A DNA stretch of 64,000 nucleotides from positions 16,785 to 80,784 of the forward strand of contig CAJUBE010000020.1 in the NCBI GenBank assembly GCA_910584725.1, read 5' to 3'. The notes beneath the pieces are model-generated. The model was given only the letters and a program-made list of their open reading frames with translations. It was not told the DNA's origin and did not search any database. This stretch comes from an uncultured Lachnospiraceae bacterium (GTDB lineage Bacteria; Bacillota; Clostridia; Lachnospirales; Lachnospiraceae). Position 1 is the stretch's first letter, and every line of letters begins with the position of its first letter. Both the position numbers and the translations under genes were made by a program. Below, piece by piece: positions 34,740 through 43,670 of this stretch.

Positions 34740-35609
34740 TCACTCTTTTTCTACCAGTTTGGCCGATCCAAGCTTCTCTTTAAAAAAGCTGATAATCCGC
34801 TGCCAAAGCTCCTCCTGGAAAAATGGCATATCGGCGTGATCCGCCCCTTCTAAAACGAGAAGCTTTACGTCAGCCCCCGCCGCCTCCAGCCTGTCATACA
34901 GAATTTCTCCCTGCGCGAAGGGTACCGTGTGGTCGTTGTCTCCATGGATAATTAGGAATGGCGGCGCATCTTTTGACACATAGGAAACCGGACTGATCTT
35001 TAACGCTTCCTCCTGATACAGAGCCACATTTTTTCCAAGCAGCAGCGATTCCATAGATGCTGCCGCCTCCACCGGGGACGGATAGGGAAATGCCGTTACA
35101 TCCGTTGGCGGATACCAAGGGCAGGCCGCCTGCACCTTGCTGGAAAATTCCGTAAATGCACCCACATCAAACGCCGGATCATTCGCAAGCGCCGCCATGG
35201 CCGCCAGATAGCCACCCGCCGACTCTCCCATCACGCCAAACCGCTCCGTGTCGATACGGTAACGTTCACTCATCGCTTTCAGATAGCGGATTCCCGCCTT
35301 GACATCGGTCAGCTGCGCGGGAAAAATATCCTCATTGGAAGTGCGGTACTCCACACTCGCCACCACGAAACCGCATCTCGCAAGCTCCGATAAATATGCC
35401 AGATGCGCAGATCGATCCATACGCTGCCACGCGCCGCCACAAATCCACACCACGCAGGGATATTTTCTCGTCCCGTCCTCCGGGTAGATAAGATCCATTT
35501 TCAAATCCCGTCTCGTATGTCCAAACCACGCGTCCACCTGCGCAAACGTCACACCCGACACAACCGAATACTGCGGCGCTGTCACTTCTATTTTCATTTT
35601 TTCTCTCAT
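34740..35609 (-). CDS. Alpha/beta hydrolase, carbohydrate-esterase/lipase-like
   Basis: A 289-residue cytoplasmic alpha/beta hydrolase. It shows VVWICGGAWQRMD (oxyanion region, GGxW), nucleophile elbow GESAGG (Ser about residue 134), Asp in HGDNDHTVP and His in EGADHADM. The layout is like BD-FAE/acetyl-xylan-esterase-type enzymes. No signal peptide, so the substrate is taken up or intracellular. The ATG at 35609 has GAAGGA upstream. Confidence 0.85.
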   Translation of the reverse strand: MREKMKIEVTAPQYSVVSGVTFAQVDAWFGHTRRDLKMDLIYPEDGTRKYPCVVWICGGAWQRMDRSAHLAYLSELARCGFVVASVEYRTSNEDIFPAQLTDVKAGIRYLKAMSERYRIDTERFGVMGESAGGYLAAMAALANDPAFDVGAFTEFSSKVQAACPWYPPTDVTAFPYPSPVEAAASMESLLLGKNVALYQEEALKISPVSYVSKDAPPFLIIHGDNDHTVPFAQGEILYDRLEAAGADVKLLVLEGADHADMPFFQEELWQRIISFFKEKLGSAKLVEKE

Positions 35610-35642
35610 GACCGTTATTCCTTCTTTCTCTCTTTATTCATT

Positions 35643-35720
35643 TCACACGAAGAATGCCGCTTTACTTAGAACTTCTTAGCGAGGCAGCCTTTGCTGCCGA
35701 GCTTTAAAAGTTCTTTTCAC
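35643..35720 (-). repeat. Family A palindromic element copy 5 (degenerate)
   Basis: It retains GAAGAATGCC without its pairing half, then CTTAGAACTTC...GTTCTTTTCAC as the outer stem, and an inner perfect arm GGCAGC/GCTGCC. It starts 2 bases beyond the kinase stop codon. Confidence 0.65.
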
Positions 35721-35721
35721 T

Positions 35722-37917
35722 TTATGTATTGCTGTGAATCTTCTCCAACGGCATCCAGTGCATCATAAGCCGCTCCAGCTTGTTCTGGTCGATGGGCTTT
35801 GCCAGGAAATCGTCAAACCCGGCCTCCATATACTGCTCCTTCGCCCCCACAATCGCATTCGCCGTCAGCATAATCACCGGCGTGTCCTTACAGAGATTAT
35901 CCTGCATCTCCCTCATGCACCGCATCGTCTCCATACCGTCCATTTCCGGCATCATATGATCCAGGAAAATAATATCATAATGTTTCTGCCTGATATGGTC
36001 GAGACACTCCCTGCCGCTGCCCACATCCGTAATCTTAATCTGTGTCTGCTTCAGAAGCCCACAGAATACCCTCCTGTTCACGCGATTGTCATCCACAAGA
36101 AGAATCTCTCCTTCCGGCGAGGTAAAGCTGGCATGATAATTATGCTCCCTGGCCGCCTTTTTGGCCCGCTCCTGAAAACTGCCGATGGGCTCCGCATCCA
36201 CAACGCCCTGCCGCAGCGCAAAGAAGAACCGGGTGCCTTCCCCGTATACGCTCTCCACATGGAGGTCTGTATTCATCAGCTTGAGGAGCTGCAGGGAAAT
36301 GTTCATGCCAAGACCCGTGCCCTCAATATTCCGGTTTTTCTCCTCGTCAATGCGCTCAAACGCGGAAAACAGCTTCGGTATGTCCTCCTGCTTGATGCCT
36401 ATGCCCGTATCGCGCACCGTGAAATGCAAAATCGCGTCCGCACCGTCCCGCTCGCCTGTCACCTCAAAAGTCACCGTTCCCTTGCGGGTATATTTGACCG
36501 CATTGGTCAATAAGTTCGTAAGCACCTGTCGAATGCGCAGATCATCCCCATAGAGTTTAGAAGGCAATTCGGCATCAACCGCCACGTCAAACCGCAGCCC
36601 TTTTTCCTGCGCCCGCAGGGAAAATATGTTGTACAGGTCGTTGAGCATACTGTTAAACTCATATTCCGCAGGCACAATCTCCATTTTGCCCGACTCGATT
36701 TTAGAAAAGTCCAGAATATCATTGATAATTCCCAAAAGCGCGTGGGCGGAGGTCTTGATATCCATGGAATACTTTTTCACATCATCCTCGGAAGATTCCC
36801 GAAGCACCATCTCATTCATGCCGATCACCGCGTTGATCGGTGTCCTGATCTCGTGGGACATTCTGGCCAGGAACTCCGACTTGGCTCGGTTCGCCTTCTC
36901 CGCATTCGCCTTGAGAAGCTGCATCTGTTCAATCTGTTTCCTGCTCTGGGTCATATCCACAAGCATAATCGAGTAACCCACCAGCATCCTGTTATTCCAT
37001 ATTTTATTGGCATGTACCTCAAAGGTATGGTTGCAGCTGATATGTTCAAAATAATTATTGGCTTCAAAAATTTCCTTCAGATTTTCCTTACAGACCTGTT
37101 CTCCCTTTCTGTATCGCGAAAGATTCGGAAACAGCTCCTTTGCCTTGTCGTTCGCCTCCACAAAACCGCCGTCCGCATCCACGATCAGCACCGCCTCGTC
37201 CATGGACTTGATAATATCCTCATGAGCCGAGATCGTGATGTCAAATATATGGTAAAAGGCAATCACGATGCCAAAAGCTATGATGCTGATCGCCTCACAG
37301 GCCGGCACCGCGTCATATCCATCTACCCACTGGAAAATGTCGCACACGAAACCGGGAATCGGCAGAATACTGCAAATACCCAACGCGATCAGATTGACAT
37401 TCCGTTTGCCTTTTCCCACCCTTCTGTTGGTCTGCATCGTCATAATAAAGCTGCCAACCATCTGAATCAACATATGTACAAAAAATACATAGTGAAGCGG
37501 CCCTTTCTCCAGAATCAAATGTGGAAAAAGCCCCTCCGTCACAAAAGAAACCCGCGAATAATAGATCGGCGTGTAACGGTATCCCCAGATGCACAGAAGC
37601 ACCAGCCCGTCCAAAACAAACATAAGCGCTTCCACTTTTCCGGACAATTTATAGCCGCAGTATCTGGCCACAAACATAAACAAAAAGGTGCTTATAAATG
37701 CCCCGCCCATAAACTCCACACGCACGGCAATCATTCCCTCACCGATATCCCGTGAAAGCAACTCCAACAGATAACCGGCATTTTGGATCGCGCCAAGAAA
37801 ACCGACGCAGAGCATCAGTTTGGAGAGCATACTTTCACGCTGCCTCGTCATGAGAATAACGAAGCAAAAACACCCCAAAACCATAAGGATTTGAAATCCC
37901 ACTAAAAAACTGAACAT
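35722..37917 (-). CDS. Membrane hybrid sensor histidine kinase (7TM-PAS-HisKA-HATPase-REC)
   Basis: About 731 residues. The first 230 form a seven-helix membrane sensor. A PAS domain follows (VLIVDADGGFVEANDKAKELF), then HisKA with the phospho-acceptor in FLARMSHEIRTP (near residue 355). HATPase has N box NLLTNAVKYT, DTGIGI and GTGLGMNI. The C-terminal receiver has its Asp in IIFLDHMMPEMDG (near residue 650). It would start an intramolecular phosphorelay; no HPt or response regulator is adjacent. The ATG at 37929 lacks a ribosome binding site, so 37917 is used. Confidence 0.92.
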   Translation of the reverse strand: MFSFLVGFQILMVLGCFCFVILMTRQRESMLSKLMLCVGFLGAIQNAGYLLELLSRDIGEGMIAVRVEFMGGAFISTFLFMFVARYCGYKLSGKVEALMFVLDGLVLLCIWGYRYTPIYYSRVSFVTEGLFPHLILEKGPLHYVFFVHMLIQMVGSFIMTMQTNRRVGKGKRNVNLIALGICSILPIPGFVCDIFQWVDGYDAVPACEAISIIAFGIVIAFYHIFDITISAHEDIIKSMDEAVLIVDADGGFVEANDKAKELFPNLSRYRKGEQVCKENLKEIFEANNYFEHISCNHTFEVHANKIWNNRMLVGYSIMLVDMTQSRKQIEQMQLLKANAEKANRAKSEFLARMSHEIRTPINAVIGMNEMVLRESSEDDVKKYSMDIKTSAHALLGIINDILDFSKIESGKMEIVPAEYEFNSMLNDLYNIFSLRAQEKGLRFDVAVDAELPSKLYGDDLRIRQVLTNLLTNAVKYTRKGTVTFEVTGERDGADAILHFTVRDTGIGIKQEDIPKLFSAFERIDEEKNRNIEGTGLGMNISLQLLKLMNTDLHVESVYGEGTRFFFALRQGVVDAEPIGSFQERAKKAAREHNYHASFTSPEGEILLVDDNRVNRRVFCGLLKQTQIKITDVGSGRECLDHIRQKHYDIIFLDHMMPEMDGMETMRCMREMQDNLCKDTPVIMLTANAIVGAKEQYMEAGFDDFLAKPIDQNKLERLMMHWMPLEKIHSNT

Positions 37918-37940
37918 ACTTTCCCTCATCCTAAATTGCC

Positions 37941-37977
37941 GGGTAGGAGAAATCCCTGCCGGAAATTTCTCCTACCC
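37941..37977 (-). terminator. 13-bp perfect inverted repeat between coat protein and kinase genes
   Basis: GGGTAGGAGAAAT (37941-37953) pairs perfectly with ATTTCTCCTACCC (37965-37977) around 11 bases. It lies 25 bases beyond the coat-protein stop and 24 bases before the kinase start. It could terminate the first gene or act as an operator for the second. No T-run is seen. Confidence 0.5.
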
Positions 37978-38001
37978 ATGCCCGAGCCCGGCCATCAGCT
38001 C

Positions 38002-38460
38002 CTACGACATTGCATTTGCCTGCTTATACTTGTAAAGCATCTCCGCATGGTTCTGCTCCTCAATCTGTATGTCGGCAAGAAGTTTTCTTAAACCCGAATT
38101 GTCACAGGAGAACACATTGGTATTGTACTCTCCCGATACCAGCTTCTCCGTACCGATACAGTCCGTGGCAAGAAAACAGTCATGCTCCTTGTCCGCGGCA
38201 TTCGCGCCGTCCTTGTATGTGCCCTTCGGCGCATAGTTTTTGCCCTGCGAATCGTTACAGTCACATTCCGGCACATTGCCGTGAAGTGCCTGTCCGATGG
38301 ACTGGTAATGCTTCTGCTCATCCTGCTGCAGCGTCCGAAACAGGCTCTGCAATTCCGTGTCCTTCGCCTGGGATGCATACTTCTCATACTTTGTGATGCA
38401 GGACTTCTCCTGTGTCTGCAAGTCCCGCAGCGCGGTCGTCTCTTTCTCTGTCAATATCAT
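38002..38460 (-). CDS. CotF-like spore coat protein, ferritin-like fold
   Basis: A 152-residue all-helical protein. Two pairs of helices carry ferritin-like spacing (QEKSCITKYEKYASQAKDTEL ... QQDEQKHYQS; DIQIEEQNHAEMLYKY) and resemble CotF-type coat proteins. A Cys/Asp-rich linker (ECDCNDSQGKNYAP, DCFLATDC) separates them. AGGAG precedes the ATG at 38460; a frame extending to 38568 is not supported. It fits the sporulation content of the window. Confidence 0.7.
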   Translation of the reverse strand: MILTEKETTALRDLQTQEKSCITKYEKYASQAKDTELQSLFRTLQQDEQKHYQSIGQALHGNVPECDCNDSQGKNYAPKGTYKDGANAADKEHDCFLATDCIGTEKLVSGEYNTNVFSCDNSGLRKLLADIQIEEQNHAEMLYKYKQANAMS

Positions 38461-38624
38461 GGTCAATACTCCTTTCTTTCGGGCGGTGCAGCAGTACGCG
38501 ACAACATACACTCTCTGCCGTCCTCTGATAGCAAGTATTGCCATTCCACTGAAAAACCATTCATGCACACTTTAGCATTTATTATACACGCTTCCACTAC
38601 GGAACACAAGGAAATATGCCGCTT

Positions 38625-38767
38625 GTAACTATTCAGCCTTCGGCTTCCTAGTTACGGAATCCGGCCTATTCCAGTTTTGCCCTCGACAAAGAGGCCGGAT
38701 TCTTCGGGGCATTTACGTGTTCTCACGGACTTTGCAGCAAGTGCAAAGTCCTGGGCTGAACGGTTAC
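38625..38767 (-). repeat. Multi-branched palindrome (class B) behind the secreted protein gene; gap 38461-38775
   Basis: The outer stem GTAAC..TTCAGCC (38625-38638) pairs with GGCTGAA..GTTAC (38754-38767). Inside are AATCCGGCC/GGCCGGATT (38658-38701) and GGACTTTGC/GCAAAGTCC (38727-38751), both perfect. It begins 8 bases after the stop codon of the secreted-protein gene. The rest of the gap (38461-38624) holds the coat-protein upstream region with no gene or clear promoter. Confidence 0.75.
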
Positions 38768-38775
38768 TACCGCTT

Positions 38776-41472
38776 CTACAGACATCTGATCATTTTCGGA
38801 ACCGCTATCCCCATATTGTGGTCAATCTCCAGAACGTAAGTCGGACGATCCGCGATCCTGCCGTCCTCATCCTCATAAATATAATAGTATTCCAACCATC
38901 CGTGGGTAATGTATCCGCTCTCAAAGATGACCCGCCCATGCACATCATAATAACTGTCCAGCCCCTGCAATGTGGTTCCGAACACCTGATGGGTGTGATA
39001 GTAGTGCCGGTGATACAGCGTGCCGTCCTCCCGGTAGACAAATTCGATCCGCAGAATATCCTGCATCATATCCTCATCCGACCATCCCTCCACCCTGCCT
39101 CTTGACACCAGACAGTCCGGTTTTCCGAACGCATTGTACGTCACGCTTTCCTCATAATCTTTCACACACTCCTGCTCCTCTCCTGTGGTTCCATACACCG
39201 ACTGAAAGGCAAAAGGATCCATTCCGTTCCATTTGATCTCCGGGATGGAACACAGGGTGAAACCGTTTATCTCCACCACTTTTCCCAGATCGCTGTTCGT
39301 CCTGTTCGTGTAGACGAAACCGCACAACTGCTCCCTGTCCTCATCCATGTATAATTCCAGTCCCAGACTGCCGTTCTGGTCAAAATACTGGTACATGGGC
39401 TCGCTGTCCCCAAACCCGAAATCTGCAAGAAGCGCCTCTCTGCTCTCGTATTCTTCCGTATGCCCCGAATTGCCATACAGAACATACTGCATGTCCTCGT
39501 AGCTGTCAATTTCAGCGGCTTCCCCTTCTTCCCGCGGCCCCGGCTCTTCCCCGACCCATACATGGACCGTTTCCTCCTCACTGTAGTCGAATAATAACGG
39601 TCGCTGATCCCACAAAAGGGCGTCAAAATATCTTTCGTTGACGGGATTTCTGTCCTCATCCAGCCGCGCTGTCCCCTCAAAGAGATAGCGTTTCTCGATT
39701 TCATCCCAGATCGTAAGCCCCGCTGTGTCTTTATGGAGTATATAGCTTCTCGCTTTCTCTGTCCTGTTCCTGTCCTCATTTAAAAGATACAATTCTTTTT
39801 CGCAGACCTCTTCGTCCTCCGACACCGTAAGCATGGCACAGCCACGACACTCCTCATATCTCGGTATACCGATGGGCGTCGTGGAAAAACGACCGTCCTT
39901 CCAAGTGAACAGAAGCCCCGTATCGCTGCCTTCAGAAAACAACTCAAGGTCATACCCGGAAGCATAGACCAGCCCGTCAAAGGAAAAGGTGACAGGCTCC
40001 GTCAGTTTCCCGCAGAAGATCTGCTGCAAAATCTTTCCGTTCCCGTCATAATAGAGCAGTTCATAGGCATTCTGCCCGTCTTCGGGAGCTGCCAGTACCA
40101 GCCTGTGCTCCTCCTGCTCCCCGTAAAAAGGAAAATCAATGGGAATTTCCCGTCTCTTTTTTGTTCCCTCCGCCTTTCTGTGCCCGAATATCTCCTCAAA
40201 TGTTTTCGCAGGAACCGCATGTTCCACTGACTCCAGAAAAAGTCCTGTCACATCCCGGTAACGTTTTTCATCCACCTGAACCATACCCAGCTCATCATAC
40301 AGATCCACCCAGTAGGCAGTATCCCACCAGACATCCTCATCTTCCTTATGGGGCTTATAATCCGCGTCCTCCATAAAGCAGGCAACCCATTTGTCCTGCC
40401 TGTCCGTATCCACGGTATGATATCTCCAGATCATCTTGTTGGCAAGCATACCATTTTCGTAGTACAGCTGACCCGGACCAAGCAGATGAAAATAGGGCAC
40501 TCTCTCATAGCCGAAAAAGTGCTCCACCACGTCTTCGTCCGGCAGATATTTCAGGATATGCAGACCGTCACCGATAATATCCATAACCAGCTCCGGCAGA
40601 CCGTCACCGTCAAAATCCATATAATAAAACTTTGCGTTCTCTATCAGGTTATTCAGAAATGTTTTGTCCTCCATCCCCGAATCCCCCTGATAGGCAAAGA
40701 ACTCTTTCAGATAAACGTCTCCCTCTTTTGCCGTCCTGACTCTCTGCCCGCCGATTAACGCCCGATAATAGGCATCCTTGTAAGCACGGTCCGTCGCTGC
40801 ATCGCATTTTTCGGTATCAACAGCATACGTTTTCGCTGTAAAGTCAAGCTGCATACACCTTTCGCAGACTGCCTCCGCCGGATCCTGCAATAATTCCGGC
40901 AGCATACAGGTCCGTGTACTGCCATCCGCATATTTGATGGAAAGCCCGTTCTTTTTCCATGCAATCTTTATATAGGGCGCATCGCTTTTAAAGAACAAGC
41001 GCTTCACAATTCTGGTTTCCTCATCCAGAACCCAGAGATGCCCCTCATAACCCACAGTTTTTTCTTGATCCTCACTGTCATATAGTTTGTTCTCGGCGTA
41101 ATACAAAGTATACGCCCTGTCCGGGTTTTCTGCATGAATGACTTTTTCCCAGACAAACTGATCCATGTAAAATTGGTAAAATATATCGTCATTACCGCCA
41201 AAAGCCGCATATCTGTCAAAATAATAGGGAAACCGCGCCGTGTCATACGCGCAGTCCATCAGCACCCGTTCCCTGCCGCCATGGGAACCTACGATGCGCA
41301 CCGACACCCCGTTTTCTGTCTTCGTTTTATGGAGCGTTTTTGTTTCCTCCTGCATCTCTGCATATGCCGTGTCCGTCAGCATCACTAACGCCGCTATGCA
41401 GATGGCAGCGCGCAGACATCTCGAAAGAAAAGTTTCTTTACAAATTCCCACTGTTCCCATCCCCTCATGCAC
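38776..41472 (-). CDS. Large secreted protein of unknown function
   Basis: An 898-codon frame with a Sec signal peptide (AAICIAALVMLTDTAYA, cleaved after AYA). The mature protein is acidic and rich in Tyr and Trp. It contains one calcium-loop-like DFDGDGLPEL (VCBS/dockerin-type). Its end has RHS-like lines (YNAFGKPDCLVSRGR, YYDVHGRVIFESGY). No catalytic family is recognised. The start is uncertain: GTG at 41472, ATG at 41460, or GTG at 41451, which has GAGGGG about 9 bases upstream. It probably acts outside the cell or on the surface. Confidence 0.7.
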   Translation of the reverse strand: MHEGMGTVGICKETFLSRCLRAAICIAALVMLTDTAYAEMQEETKTLHKTKTENGVSVRIVGSHGGRERVLMDCAYDTARFPYYFDRYAAFGGNDDIFYQFYMDQFVWEKVIHAENPDRAYTLYYAENKLYDSEDQEKTVGYEGHLWVLDEETRIVKRLFFKSDAPYIKIAWKKNGLSIKYADGSTRTCMLPELLQDPAEAVCERCMQLDFTAKTYAVDTEKCDAATDRAYKDAYYRALIGGQRVRTAKEGDVYLKEFFAYQGDSGMEDKTFLNNLIENAKFYYMDFDGDGLPELVMDIIGDGLHILKYLPDEDVVEHFFGYERVPYFHLLGPGQLYYENGMLANKMIWRYHTVDTDRQDKWVACFMEDADYKPHKEDEDVWWDTAYWVDLYDELGMVQVDEKRYRDVTGLFLESVEHAVPAKTFEEIFGHRKAEGTKKRREIPIDFPFYGEQEEHRLVLAAPEDGQNAYELLYYDGNGKILQQIFCGKLTEPVTFSFDGLVYASGYDLELFSEGSDTGLLFTWKDGRFSTTPIGIPRYEECRGCAMLTVSEDEEVCEKELYLLNEDRNRTEKARSYILHKDTAGLTIWDEIEKRYLFEGTARLDEDRNPVNERYFDALLWDQRPLLFDYSEEETVHVWVGEEPGPREEGEAAEIDSYEDMQYVLYGNSGHTEEYESREALLADFGFGDSEPMYQYFDQNGSLGLELYMDEDREQLCGFVYTNRTNSDLGKVVEINGFTLCSIPEIKWNGMDPFAFQSVYGTTGEEQECVKDYEESVTYNAFGKPDCLVSRGRVEGWSDEDMMQDILRIEFVYREDGTLYHRHYYHTHQVFGTTLQGLDSYYDVHGRVIFESGYITHGWLEYYYIYEDEDGRIADRPTYVLEIDHNMGIAVPKMIRCL

Positions 41473-41569
41473 AAACTATTACAATCGAGTAGAGAAAATT
41501 CATCTTCCCTACTCACCGTGCGGTCCGCATGCTGTGAAACAGCAAACTTCCATATGCAAACCTGCGCAT

Positions 41570-41614
41570 AAAAAAGGGAGCTTTTCAAGTCGTCATACCG
41601 TCCGAGAAGCTCCC
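41570..41614 (-). terminator. Rho-independent terminator behind the GGGtGRT gene
   Basis: On the minus strand GGGAGCTTCTC (41614-41604) pairs with GAAAAGCTCCC (41586-41576), one mismatch, followed by TTTTTT. It ends the two-gene GGGtGRT/NifU-like operon. Confidence 0.8.
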
Positions 41615-41676
41615 TCTTAACACTATTTAAAATATTTGTTGATTATTCTGGCGTTTTTTAAACTCCCGGCATTTTC

Positions 41677-42687
41677 TTAGAACTTACCTGCCTTAGCAGC
41701 TTCCTCAATCAGAACCGCTACAGCTACCGTCGCGCCTACCATCGGGTTGTTGCCCATACCGATCAGACCCATCATCTCCACGTGTGCCGGAACGGAAGAG
41801 GAACCCGCGAACTGTGCGTCGGAGTGCATACGGCCAAGCGTATCCGTGAAGCCGTAGGATGCGGGACCTGCCGCCATGTTATCAGGGTGCAGGGTACGGC
41901 CTGTGCCGCCGCCGGATGCTACGGAGAAGTACTTCTTGCCTGCCTCAGTTCTCTCCTTCTTGTATGTACCTGCTACCGGATGCTGGAATCTGGTCGGGTT
42001 GGTGGAGTTACCGGTGATGGACACGTCCACGTTCTCTTTCCACATGATTGCCACGCCCTCGGGCACGGAGTTTGCGCCGTAGCAGTTTACCTTAGCACGA
42101 AGACCCTCAGAGTAAGGGGTTCTGCTCACTTCCTTCACCTCGTTGGTGTAAGGATCGTACTCGGTCTCCACAAAGGTGAAGCCGTTGATTCTGGAAATGA
42201 TCTTCGCAGCATCTTTTCCGAGACCGTTCAGAATGACACGAAGGGGTTTCTGACGAACCTTGTTTGCCTTCTCAGCGATACCGATCGCGCCCTCAGCAGC
42301 CGCGAAAGACTCGTGACCTGCCAGGAATGCGAAGCAGTCCGTCTCTTCCTCAAGGAGCATCTTGCCAAGATTACCATGGCCAAGTCCTACCTTACGGGTA
42401 TCAGCCACGGAACCGGGAATACAGAATGCCTGCAGTCCCTCGCCGATTGCAGCCGCAGCGTCAGCTGCCTTCTTGCAGCCTTTCTTGATCGCGATCGCCG
42501 CGCCTACCGTGTATGCCCAGCACGCGTTCTCAAAACAGATGGGCTGGATCTTCTTCACCTGCTCGTAAACATCCAAGCCGGCGTCTTTTGTGATTTTTTC
42601 CGCTTCTTCGATAGAAGAAATGCCATAGCTGCTCAATACGGAATTGATTTTATCAATTCTTCTCTCATATGATTCAAATAAAGCCAT
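41677..42687 (-). CDS. GGGtGRT protein (conserved in anaerobes, function unknown)
   Basis: A 336-residue cytoplasmic protein with the diagnostic SGGGTGRTLHPDN motif (about residues 258-270) that names the family. Other conserved blocks are GHGNLGKMLLEEETDCFAFLAGHESFAAAEGAIG and the glycine-rich end GLIGMGNNPMVGATVAVAVL. The alternating acidic/hydrophobic pattern suggests a metabolic enzyme, but no reaction is established. GGAGGAG precedes the ATG. It is downstream of a NifU-like gene, the family's usual partner. Confidence 0.9.
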   Translation of the reverse strand: MALFESYERRIDKINSVLSSYGISSIEEAEKITKDAGLDVYEQVKKIQPICFENACWAYTVGAAIAIKKGCKKAADAAAAIGEGLQAFCIPGSVADTRKVGLGHGNLGKMLLEEETDCFAFLAGHESFAAAEGAIGIAEKANKVRQKPLRVILNGLGKDAAKIISRINGFTFVETEYDPYTNEVKEVSRTPYSEGLRAKVNCYGANSVPEGVAIMWKENVDVSITGNSTNPTRFQHPVAGTYKKERTEAGKKYFSVASGGGTGRTLHPDNMAAGPASYGFTDTLGRMHSDAQFAGSSSVPAHVEMMGLIGMGNNPMVGATVAVAVLIEEAAKAGKF

Positions 42688-42728
42688 CTTATCTTCTCCT
42701 CCTAGTTATATTAAAGGGTATCTCAGTG

Positions 42729-42850
42729 TTCCGAGCCTGCGAAAGCAGCGCTCGTGAGGTTATTTGCTGAATATAAATTAACCTCTGTCCCATTTCCGAG
42801 CCTGCGAAAGCAGCGCTCGCGAGGTTATTTGCGAAGCAAATTACCTCTGT
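42729..42850 (-). repeat. Tandem duplicated hairpin unit between the NifU-like and GGGtGRT genes (class B)
   Basis: Two copies (42729-42788 and 42794-42850, period 65) of a unit made of CGAGCCTGC/GCAGcGCTCG and a GAGGTtATTTGC/GCAAATtACCTC hairpin. The second copy is near-perfect; the first has a diverged loop. It starts at the stop codon of the NifU-like gene. Confidence 0.8.
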
Positions 42851-43542
42851 TATTCTACTCTGGGATCAATGATCTTAACAGCGTCGTCCACACGGCCATA
42901 CTGACCGCACGCCTTCTCATACGCTGTATTCGGGTCGTCGCCCTTCTTGATGAAATCTGTCATCTTGCCAAGGCTCACGAACTTGTAACCGATAATCTCG
43001 TCGTTCGCATCCAGAGCGATCCCTGTCACATAGCCCTCTGCCATCTCAAGGTAGCGGGGACCTTTCTTGAGGGTGCCGTACATGGTACCTACCTGACTTC
43101 TCAAGCCCTTACCAAGATCCTCAAGACCTGCGCCTACCGGAAGACCATCCTCGGAGAATGCAGACTGTGTACGACCGTACACGATCTGTAAGAACAGCTC
43201 TCTCATAGCCGTGTTGATAGCGTCACACACCAGATCCGTGTTGAGCGCTTCCATAACCGTAAGACCCGGCAAAATCTCGGAAGCCATCGCTGCGGAGTGC
43301 GTCATGCCGGAGCATCCGATCGTCTCCACAAGCGCCTCCTGAATGATGCCCTCTTTTACGTTCAGGGTCAGCTTACAAGCGCCCTGCTGAGGAGCACACC
43401 AGCCTACGCCGTGTGTCAGACCGGAAATATCTTTCACTTCCTTCGCCTGCACCCACTTTGCTTCCTCGGGGATAGGAGCACAGCCATGATGAACGCCCTG
43501 TGCCACTGTACACATTTCTTCCACTTCTTTTGAATAGATCAT
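42850..43542 (-). CDS. NifU-like iron-sulfur cluster scaffold-type protein
   Basis: A 230-residue protein with an IscU/NifU-N-like core: conserved cysteines in HGVGWCAPQQGACKL and ETIGCSGMTHSAAMASEIL, the second resembling the cluster-binding loop. It is longer than IscU and lacks the NifU C-terminal Nfu domain. In anaerobes this form is found next to the GGGtGRT gene, as here. A role in assembling a cluster for that protein is inferred, not shown. AAAGGAG precedes the ATG. Confidence 0.82.
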   Translation of the reverse strand: MIYSKEVEEMCTVAQGVHHGCAPIPEEAKWVQAKEVKDISGLTHGVGWCAPQQGACKLTLNVKEGIIQEALVETIGCSGMTHSAAMASEILPGLTVMEALNTDLVCDAINTAMRELFLQIVYGRTQSAFSEDGLPVGAGLEDLGKGLRSQVGTMYGTLKKGPRYLEMAEGYVTGIALDANDEIIGYKFVSLGKMTDFIKKGDDPNTAYEKACGQYGRVDDAVKIIDPRVE

Positions 43543-43670
43543 GTGATAACTCCTTTCGATTATGTAATAATTATTTGATAACAGGCCAAAACGCCTGTCA
43601 TAACCGCCATTCCCATTGTCTCATATCGGAGGGAAAAAATCCAGATATTTGTAAATATTTTTCTGAATTT

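Noticed and set aside
36742..37755. 337-codon plus-strand frame opposite the hybrid kinase
   Set aside because: Antisense shadow of a protein with unmistakable HisKA, HATPase and receiver motifs.
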